Source: Opitutia bacterium | GTDB taxonomy: Bacteria > Verrucomicrobiota > Verrucomicrobiia > Opitutales > Opitutaceae | Direction: 5' to 3' | Length of the DNA stretch: 15,793 bases | Assembly: GCA_003157575.1 (NCBI GenBank) | Contig: PMKA01000022.1 | Coordinates: 1 to 15,793 of the forward strand | In this document: positions 12,801 through 15,793 of the stretch, one piece after another | Numbering within the stretch: position 1 is the stretch's first letter | Layout: the number at the start of each line of letters is the position of its first letter | Program-made: the position numbers and the translations under genes | The notes under the pieces: model-generated | What the model was told of the DNA's origin: nothing | The model's database searches: none | The model's input: the letters and a program-made list of their open reading frames with translations, nothing else

Positions 12801-15793
12801 CTGCGGCGCCGGGATCACCGCATATCGGGCCTGCAGGTAGGCGATCAGTTGCGCACGTTCACCATCGGTCAAGGCACGACCATAGAAGATGACTTCGGCT
12901 ACCGATCCACCGAGGGAATTGGAGGAATCGTCTCCGTCAACGCCGAGATGAAACCTCCCGCTCGTCGAGGTGCCGAAGGACCAAGTGCGGGCGGATTCAC
13001 ACTCCAGTATTCCGTTCAGGCGCGCCATCCAGCTCGAATCCGCGGCCGTGACGTTGTAGACATGGTAGCTGCAAAGATCCAACCCAGGGACGACCACCTG
13101 GGTATTGTCGGCCAGGAAATTATCGGTGATCACGCCGTCTTCATTTCCGTACACCGATTGGTGCCAGGCGGAGAAATTGGGCGGTGGACCGATTTGATAG
13201 AACTCGCCCAATCCTCCCCATCCGCCTTCGGCGTCCTTTTTCACCACCACAAAGAACTCACCAGTCTGCGTTCCTGCGACGAACCCGTCTGTGCCCAAGC
13301 CTCTGCATTGGACCGGAAAGTGCACGGCGGGAAGTCCGTTGACATCGGTCTGCTTGAGATCCGGCAAATATTGCAGATCAGGCGCCAGCAAATCCCGACC
13401 GTATCCGCTCTGGTCGCGCCAGGCGAGAACTTGCGCGGTGCCAGCCACATCCTGCGTGACGACGCCCACGTCCGCCCGCAGCCACAGACTGATACCCGAC
13501 GAAGGAATCGGCAATCCCGGCGGATTGAACGTCAGTGACACAGGTTCGCCATAGGCCGATACCGCAGACAAACCGTTCTCGGCTTGCACCCGATAGGAAT
13601 AGGTTACTCCAGGTTGGAGGTTTGCGGCGGTGTCCATGTACGATGATCCGGTGAGACCAGCAGCGATTGTCACGAAGTCCGCATCGCCGTCGCCCTTGCG
13701 CTGGATGTCGTAGAGGTATTGGTCACCTGATCCTGGCGCCCAATGAAGCGCCACGTCTCCTGAAAGCGTGACGTCCGCTGCAAACGAAACGGGAACGGCG
13801 GGCGGTGAAATGACCGCGTATTTCTGCTGCAGGTACTCGATCACCTGGTTCCGCGCGGCGTCATCCAAGACCTGGTTATAGACCATCATCTCCGCCACCT
13901 CGCCGTTAAACGGGGCATTCCACTCTCCAAATGAGCGCACGCCCAACGAAATCGTATTGTCGAAACCAAAATATTCGCCTGCGACATCTCCATCGAAAAA
14001 TCTGACCCCGTTGAAGCGCACCGTCTTTCTCGCTGCGTCAGCCGACACGTTGTAGATCGAATATTTAAAGATGTCCTGCGCAGGTTTTCCCACATTGGTC
14101 TGTGCACCCATGCCATCGTCGATCTCGCCGAACTGGTTGGGATAGCTGGTCCCCCCATTGCCAAACAGATTTCCCAGGCCCCCAAAATCAGCATAGTCGT
14201 CCGACGTTATAGGGTTCTTCTTGAGGACGAGGAACAATTCGCCCGCCGGTTCCCCGGCAAGGACAGACGGCAGGCTAAATGCGTTGTTATTGCCAAAAAA
14301 CACCGCCGGTTTTGCATTAACCTCGTTGGCGGCCAACGACGGAGGATAGACCCCCCAATAGTCGTCATTCCTCGCTTCAGCATTGCTGCCGTTGCCGCTC
14401 TGGTCCTGCCATTCCTTGATACGTCCCTGGTCGTCGGGCACAACGCCCGCGTCCGCCTCAAGCCAGAGGCGCATATTATCAGCCGGTGGGATTGCCGTAA
14501 TGGTGGGATCGTAGGCGATAGAAACAGCGTCGGAATAGGCAGAAGCATCCTCCAAGGAGTTGATGGCCCGGACGCGGTACGAATAGATTGTGCCGGAGGG
14601 CAGGTGGACGTCCCGATCAGTGAGCGCCAGCTGACTCACGAGCGTCGCGATTGGCACATAATCCGGGTCGCCATCGGTCTTGCGTTCGACGTCGTAGAGG
14701 CATTGGTCCGCCGACCCCGCCGACCAGGAAAGCGCGATTCGCCCAGCGCCGGCGCTGCGAGCCTGAAGCGCTGTCGGGATCGCCGCCGGAAGAATAATCG
14801 CGTATTTCTGCTGCAAATATGCAGCTATTTGAACGCGTTCGTCATCATTCAGGTTCCGATTGTAGACCAAGATTTCGGCTACGGCGCCTTCGAATCCATA
14901 ATATGTTCCCGTCTCACCCGAATACTGGTCGTCTCCGAGTCGAAGGTTGGAACCGAATGAAAAACTGCCGGGGACAAGAGGCTTACCATAATACTTGATG
15001 CCGTTGAAACTGACCGCCTTCTCGGTGAGGCCCACCGAAACTCCATAGAGGCAATATTTGAAGATATCCTGAGTGGGCTTTCCGGTATTGGTCAAAAGCC
15101 CCATGCCGTCCACAATCTGTCCACGTTCGTTGGGATAGAGCGTCCGGTCCCCTCCAAACAGCACGCCGAGGGCATAGGGAGCTCCCAGAATCGACAGCGG
15201 ATCTTTCTTGACCACCGCGAATACCTCGCCCATCGCCGCTTTCGCCAGGAAAGCAGGCGCGCTCAGCGATTCGCCCTGGCCAAAATGCACCGCTGGCTTG
15301 CCGTTGGCGTCGTTGGTCAGGACTGTCGCCGTCCCCGCTGCATCATTGGCGTTGCCGCTCTGGTCCTGCCACTGGATGATCCGCCCCTGGTCATCGGTGA
15401 CAATGCCTGCGTTCCCCTTGAGCCAGAGCTGCAGGTCAACGCCCGGCGGCACCACCACCGCCGCCGGATCGTAGGCGACAGTAACGGGATCGGTGAACGC
15501 CGAAACATCTCCGAGGCCATTGACCGCGCGCACACGATATTGATAGACGCTGCCAGCAGCCATCTGGACGTCGTGATCGATCACGCTCAGCTGGCCCACG
15601 TGTGTTGCGATCGTGACAAAGTCTGAATCGCTCCCGGCCTTTCGCTGCAGATCATAGTAGTACTGGTCGGCGGACCCCGCAGTCCAGGACAGGGAGATTC
15701 GCCGGGGGCCTGCGTTGTTTGCGGCGAGCGCAGTCGGAATCGCAGGGGGAACAATGAGCGAGTATCTTTGCTGCAGGTAGGCGATCACCTGCG
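1..15793 (-). CDS. Giant multidomain RHS-repeat surface protein (partial, both ends missing)
   Basis: A single minus-strand frame is open across the whole window, giving 5,263 full codons (over 0.5 MDa) with no start or stop visible. Domain order is: LamG tail, five FN3-LamG pairs (residues 20-1640), chitobiase-C-like (1641-1717), PA14 (1718-1869), chitobiase-C-like (1870-1951), Ig/FN3/CARDB-like stalk (1952-3562), linker with hydrophobic segments (3563-3722), Cys-rich patch (3722-3831), DUF6531-like motif (about 3833-3878) and RHS repeats (3968 to the edge). Codon use is GC-rich and steady except near 4838-4734. Proteins with this mix are typically exported, acting as adhesins or as polymorphic toxins whose variable C-terminus follows the RHS core. 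Export cannot be tested here because the N-terminus is missing. Calling it one polypeptide is direct from the open frame; the function is inferred from domain families. The main alternative is two genes joined or split near 4733. Confidence 0.93.
158..199 (-). repeat. Short 21-bp imperfect direct repeat in frame (DWS repeat)
   Basis: The 11 bases at 158-168 recur exactly at 179-189, a period of 21 bp (seven codons). A shorter internal CCAATCG repeat lies between them. Read on the minus strand it encodes DDWSSAIGDWSFAA. It sits between GRRVETV and RRSVYDGW, where RHS proteins usually carry a short variable loop. Confidence 0.7.
4155..4295 (-). other. DUF6531-like pre-RHS motif
   Basis: GSWVDLVQGQFRDNATDLMV and PVPGGEVAVWRNFNRSRWRF match the 'DPVDxxTGxFxxxxTDLxIPG...LxxxRxYNS' block that precedes RHS repeats in many polymorphic toxins. 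In RHS proteins this region belongs to the N-terminal cap of the cage. It marks the start of the RHS section. Confidence 0.7.
4299..4628 (-). other. Cys-rich and Gly-rich patch before the RHS region
   Basis: Residues 3722-3831. Nine Cys occur in about 110 residues (CGTYASC, VGACG, SVCIYSVYGGC, KKCSQ, QRCDL, KDCRG, NECNG), whereas Cys is scarce in the rest of the protein. A Gly/Ser/Pro run (about 4530-4405) separates five N-terminal Cys from four C-terminal ones. This suggests disulfide-stabilised loops outside the cytoplasm. The motif family is not recognised. Confidence 0.6.
4629..5105 (-). other. Linker with Gly/Ser-rich run, hydrophobic helix and Arg-rich stretch
   Basis: Residues 3563-3721. 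A Gly/Ser/Pro-rich run (GGGNGGPNAPTGGPSS and following) leads into a 22-residue hydrophobic segment at 4904-4839 (WPLALGCSALGVALFAGILYLV). A basic stretch (NPRPCEKARARC, SIRSLRLLRRFSSDR) follows, then a second hydrophobic segment at about 4712-4657. Codons in 4838-4710 include AGG, CGA, ATA and TTA, which are rare elsewhere in this frame. The first helix could be a membrane anchor, and the basic residues after it fit a positive-inside flank. The translation of the Arg-rich part is less convincing than anything else in the window. Confidence 0.5.
4644..4733 (-). other. Possible internal start with signal-peptide-like N-terminus
   Basis: An in-frame ATG at 4733-4731 opens a 30-residue stretch that begins MPSIPARLVFVIRLVLV and ends LALPPGATA before DGDGG. 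This has a basic n-region, a long hydrophobic run and an A-x-A motif before Asp, as in a type I signal peptidase site. Against it, the hydrophobic run contains Arg and Glu, and no strong Shine-Dalgarno sequence sits upstream (only a weak GGA). If real, the RHS half would be, or once was, a separate secreted protein. Confidence 0.3.
5106..5393 (-). other. NEW3/CARDB-like domain preceding the linker
   Basis: Residues 3467-3562. YDVVLTATYETNVPVPVVVIEP, INLPKMCAGQVFAGEFKITNHGLVDAHDV and VKAGQTVTVSYRVKCLKP form a recognisable block. It contains two Cys (KMCAG, VKCLK) that could pair. It is the last folded stalk domain before the low-complexity linker. Confidence 0.62.
5394..5744 (-). other. Carboxypeptidase-regulatory-like (CNA_B-like) domain
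   Basis: Residues 3350-3466. GASVVLEKESSTG, TDTNGEVSFSDLPAGSYKLRINADRHEP and IVIKPGVIYADQIPLAY show the hallmark 'T(D/N)xxGxxxFxxLPxGxYxLxV' pattern. The FTWEVVPVTF segment follows. This is a transthyretin-like beta-sandwich; a structural stalk role is inferred. Confidence 0.75.
5745..6437 (-). other. Two NEW3/CARDB-like beta-sandwich segments
   Basis: Residues 3119-3349. The first (6437-6102) has VTVSPQSFDLRTPRNYRQAI, SVLAPGQNITLPLTIVGLAP and GTLIFHVVSDDG. The second (6101-5745) has PTLTEIGVQPGQVASGTVALTNQGLAPL, LGTIDIGAGQSVIIS and FYLHVQGSDPAAA. The 'GQ...F/V...TNxG' pattern is that of membrane-proximal stalk domains in large surface proteins. Confidence 0.6.
6438..6638 (-). other. Bacterial Ig-like / carboxypeptidase-regulatory-like domain
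   Basis: Residues 3052-3118. VKVVVTISLDGFIRQQSV, GTDGSFAYTFQPDPAEKGG and YQVWAAHPDLTQAP follow the 'TDGSFxYxFxP...GxYxVxAxHP' pattern of Ig-like and CarboxypepD_reg-like domains that precede NEW3-type segments. Confidence 0.6.
6639..7178 (-). other. Beta-rich stalk segment of unrecognised family
   Basis: Residues 2872-3051. GQVRFKLTNPSSLPIEFKVA resembles the start of NEW3/CARDB-like domains. VVSLPVPASAPALVNVALEI, YYHFGQGDTQVTLKG and ITSISPVES-type strands follow (AEVTSISPVESNGDR). It looks like two beta-sandwich units, but no family can be assigned from sequence alone. Confidence 0.45.
7179..7478 (-). other. CARDB-like domain
   Basis: Residues 2772-2871. LMVTVRNNSAQPVTDARLLVELAGR, VTVAAGAEQAVPVVV and LTLVVSPNEGES are the pattern of CARDB-type cell-adhesion-related beta-sandwiches found in bacterial surface proteins. 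It leads directly into a related segment. Confidence 0.65.
7479..8336 (-). other. Three consecutive FN3-type domains (7, 8 and 9)
   Basis: Residues 2486-2771. FN3-7 (8336-8055) has AIDLTWQAVPGA, IQYRGPGDADF and YSYRIASVRTANGQ. FN3-8 (8054-7746) has VKASWDPPATHADD, VAGYALYRSP and FYALIAFDQAGNQS. FN3-9 (7745-7479) is more divergent, with VLSWEMAPGSIIDGYNLSVG and RLYTVATVSGPDSSE. These form the middle of the stalk. Confidence 0.72.
8337..9056 (-). other. Ig-like / cadherin-like stalk segment
   Basis: Residues 2246-2485. The first part (9056-8742) contains QATLTVSEPLGATP, GVFSITSSTSSG and FSAVDLAGNRGATVTL, a DxAGN pattern of bacterial Ig-like repeats. The second (8741-8337) contains GLTPVSITDSG, VSVSWRLALDEAP and ETQSLTLHFAASDDLNN. 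It looks like a beta-sandwich, but I cannot name its family. No catalytic motif is visible. Confidence 0.55.
9057..9362 (-). other. Fibronectin type III domain 6
   Basis: Residues 2144-2245. PPTALSARALAGGKIGLTW, GYYLFRSTAPIP, YYYRAVTGYSVGDGT and LSDPSNQADAVSD follow the FN3 layout. This copy is outside the FN3-LamG array and does not resemble those five closely. Confidence 0.78.
9363..9938 (-). other. Two bacterial Ig-like domains
   Basis: Residues 1952-2143. The first (9938-9624) has VLSNLTFNGAPVP, VRRVDFRLDGQLIGSS and DGTHALTVQAWDVAGK, a pattern of bacterial Ig-like folds (Big/Ig_7 style). The second (9623-9363) has ITSPNDGKKVNVSALTVRGTA, VRLYVGAGLVGS, GSFSFAITLNAGANAIYATAQN and VTYDNTVP, resembling the glucodextranase-B/Big_6 type. 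Both are stalk modules with no catalytic residues. Confidence 0.72.
9939..10184 (-). other. Chitobiase-C-like (Fn3-associated) domain 2
   Basis: Residues 1870-1951. FVDTISVSLNAGSPAGARIYYTLDGSDPG and LRQSATIKAFASASGF, closing with SYTLD, are a textbook match to the family pattern. With domain 1 it brackets the PA14 domain. Confidence 0.84.
10185..10640 (-). other. PA14 domain
   Basis: Residues 1718-1869. FSATYYQTADFGG, a VRWTGTLTARFTEAYTFHI strand pair, RLWIGDTLVIDG, LEAGQTYPVHLEYL and LSLSWSG follow the PA14 sequence pattern in order and at normal length. PA14 is a beta-barrel found in glycosidases, adhesins and toxins and often binds carbohydrate. Two Cys (SSCIP and LPCYY) could form a local disulfide. 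The ligand is not predictable from sequence. Confidence 0.85.
10641..10871 (-). other. Chitobiase-C-like (Fn3-associated) domain 1
   Basis: Residues 1641-1717. VTVTLGCATPNAEIYYSTDGSAP followed by YSATLTFTESTQLNAIAF is the typical IYYTxDGSxP / xLxAxA pattern of the beta-hexosaminidase C-terminal (CHB_HEX_C_1) family. These small beta-sandwiches are common linkers in PVC and Bacteroidota surface proteins. Confidence 0.8.
10872..11546 (-). other. LamG-like module 5 (last of the array)
   Basis: Residues 1416-1640. It opens IRLWFRADSGVQMD, then WFDQSGCGNDA, NGQSALGF, GEVFVFLKK, YHLYNVSVGSDWVARINGV, and closes GEVAEMLVYNRVLSAEER. The terminal YLQxRYAV segment is degenerate here (YFYGRYSQ). That fits its place at the array end, where an Fn3-associated domain rather than FN3 follows. 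Confidence 0.84.
11547..11822 (-). other. Fibronectin type III domain 5 of the array
   Basis: Residues 1324-1415. VRLEWQTGAAQEV, YEVQRKAAGDSDFATIAT and YTYRIRAVNGLGVAS match the array consensus. This is the last FN3 before the final LamG module. Confidence 0.84.
11823..12527 (-). other. LamG-like module 4
   Basis: Residues 1089-1323. Landmarks are MRLWLRSDTAVITD, WCDQSGNGNDA, NGVPAITL, GELFLVLRR, YHVYNVASGPDGWAARVNGI, and closing GAMIEAIFYDRVLSADER with YLQDRYAVV. It belongs to the YHVYNV subgroup (modules 3-5). Confidence 0.85.
12528..12794 (-). other. Fibronectin type III domain 4 of the array
   Basis: Residues 1000-1088. IYIDWQPAAGQAA, FEVQRKGPQDADFVTMAT and YTYRVRAKNGVGAVSPFS match the array consensus. 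It is more divergent than FN3 1-3 near its start. Confidence 0.83.
12795..13517 (-). other. LamG-like module 3
   Basis: Residues 759-999. It opens ISLWLRADVGVVTQD, then WRDQSGYGRDL, NGLPAVHF, GEFFVVVKK, a YHVYNVTAADSSWMARLNGI segment, and closes GSVAEVIFYGRALTDGER with YLQARYAV. The central YHVYNV...ARLNG segment defines a second subgroup with modules 4 and 5, distinct from modules 1-2. Confidence 0.85.
13518..13790 (-). other. Fibronectin type III domain 3 of the array
   Basis: Residues 668-758. It has VALHWAPGSGDQ, YDIQRKGDGDADFVTIAAG and YSYRVQAENGLSAVS, the same three landmarks as the neighbouring FN3 copies. It links LamG modules 2 and 3. Confidence 0.84.
13791..14504 (-). other. LamG-like module 2
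   Basis: Residues 430-667, about 238 aa. Hallmarks are NMRLWLEADAGVVPDD, WQDQSGNGSNA, NAKPAVFF, GELFLVLKK, QDIFKYSIYNVS, VRFNGVRFFDG and the closing GEVAEMMVYNQVLDD followed by YLQQKYAV. With module 1 it forms a subgroup sharing the PNxxGxIxDGMG and QDIFKY segments. It is slightly longer than module 1 because of an insertion after the WQDQSG motif. Confidence 0.85.
14505..14774 (-). other. Fibronectin type III domain 2 of the array
   Basis: Residues 340-429. RIALSWSAGSADQ, YDVERKTDGDPDY and YSYRVRAINSLEDAS line up without gaps with FN3 domain 1, exactly 960 bp away. It ends IAYDP like copy 1. This is a spacer or adhesion module between LamG units. Confidence 0.85.
14775..15464 (-). other. 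LamG-like (Laminin_G_3 type) module 1
   Basis: Residues 110-339, about 230 aa. It opens with VDLQLWLKGNAGIVTDD and carries the conserved WQDQSGNANDA motif. NGKPAVHF and GEVFAVVKK strands follow, then the closing GAVAEILVYNRNLNDDER helix-strand. The middle part (QDIFKYCLYGVS, VSFNGIKYYG) is shared closely with module 2 and differs from modules 3-5. Concanavalin-like LamG modules commonly bind glycans or surfaces; the ligand here is unknown. Confidence 0.85.
15465..15734 (-). other. Fibronectin type III domain 1 of the FN3-LamG array
   Basis: About 90 residues (20-109). It has the FN3 pattern of a core Trp early on (ISLSWTAGSADQ), a YDLQRKAGSDSDF strand-loop, and the late YQYRVRAVNGLGDVS motif. 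It closes with VAYDP, as in copy 2. FN3 domains are beta-sandwich spacers or adhesion modules in exported proteins. The boundary with the following LamG domain is placed by comparison with the other four copies. Confidence 0.85.
15735..15791 (-). other. C-terminal tail of an upstream LamG-like module (copy 0)
   Basis: The first complete residues read QVIAYLQQRYSLIVPPAIP. This matches the closing segment of each later LamG-like module (YLQQKYAI, YLQQKYAV, YLQARYAV, YLQDRYAV). It shows that at least one more FN3-LamG pair lies upstream of the window, so the array has six or more copies. Confidence 0.85.

Larger units (their letters stand above)
10872..15791 (-). repeat. Tandem FN3-LamG array, period about 960-990 bp
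   Basis: LamG starts at 15464, 14504, 13517, 12527 and 11546 give spacings of 960, 987, 990 and 981 bp, or 320-330 aa per unit. Between units 1 and 2 the alignment is ungapped through FN3: 15351-15371 and 14391-14411 are identical at a spacing of exactly 960 bp, and so are 15467-15479 and 14507-14519. The array probably grew by unequal duplication, with units 1 and 2 the youngest pair. Long repeats of this kind are prone to copy-number change and assembly collapse. Confidence 0.88.

Noticed and set aside
12099..13538. Plus-strand open frame of 479 codons
   Set aside because: It is antisense to LamG modules 3-4 and FN3 4, which are well supported. It has no domain, no convincing ribosome-binding site and an Arg/Gly-biased composition.
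10872..15791. Several separate adhesin genes rather than one
   Set aside because: There is no stop codon, intergenic gap or new signal peptide between modules; the frame is continuous and the linkers are conserved.
1..15793. tRNA, rRNA, transposase or attachment-site features
   Set aside because: None was seen by reading. All of the sequence is accounted for by the single long coding frame, with no spare intergenic space.

Overview
The whole 15.8 kb window is the inside of one giant gene on the minus strand. One reading frame (codons whose lowest plus-strand coordinate is divisible by 3) stays open from the right edge to the left edge. It covers 5,263 complete codons with no stop, and both its start and its end lie outside the window. 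I translated it throughout, and nearly all of it reads as ordered extracellular domains. I found no other gene, RNA gene, IS element, CRISPR array or operon boundary. Residue numbers below count from the first complete codon at 15791.

Layout in reading direction, right to left. (1) 15791-10872: tandem FN3 plus LamG-like modules, five complete pairs preceded by the tail of a sixth LamG, with a period of about 960-990 bp. (2) 10871-9939: a PA14 domain flanked by two chitobiase-C-like (Fn3-associated) beta-sandwiches. (3) 9938-5106: a long stalk of Ig-like, FN3, CARDB/NEW3-like and carboxypeptidase-regulatory-like domains. (4) 5105-4299: a Gly/Ser-rich linker, a hydrophobic segment, an unusual Arg-rich stretch, a signal-peptide-like segment and a Cys-rich patch. 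(5) 4295-1: a DUF6531-like pre-RHS motif, then about 40 RHS/YD repeats running toward the RHS core. The core and any C-terminal toxin tip lie beyond the left edge.

The high GC content, the giant size and the mix of LamG_3, FN3, PA14, chitobiase-C and RHS domains suggest a Verrucomicrobiota or other PVC-group bacterium. This is inference from architecture; no marker gene is present. The likely product is a secreted or surface-anchored polymorphic-toxin or adhesin protein: LamG/PA14 modules as carbohydrate- or surface-binding units, Ig/FN3 domains as the stalk, and the RHS repeats as a beta-cage that could enclose a C-terminal effector.

The most unusual place is 4905-4640, where the giant stalk meets the RHS half. 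It holds a transmembrane-like helix, a stretch of rare codons, and an in-frame ATG followed by a plausible 30-residue signal peptide with an AxA site. It may be a join of two formerly separate genes, or a locally frameshifted segment.
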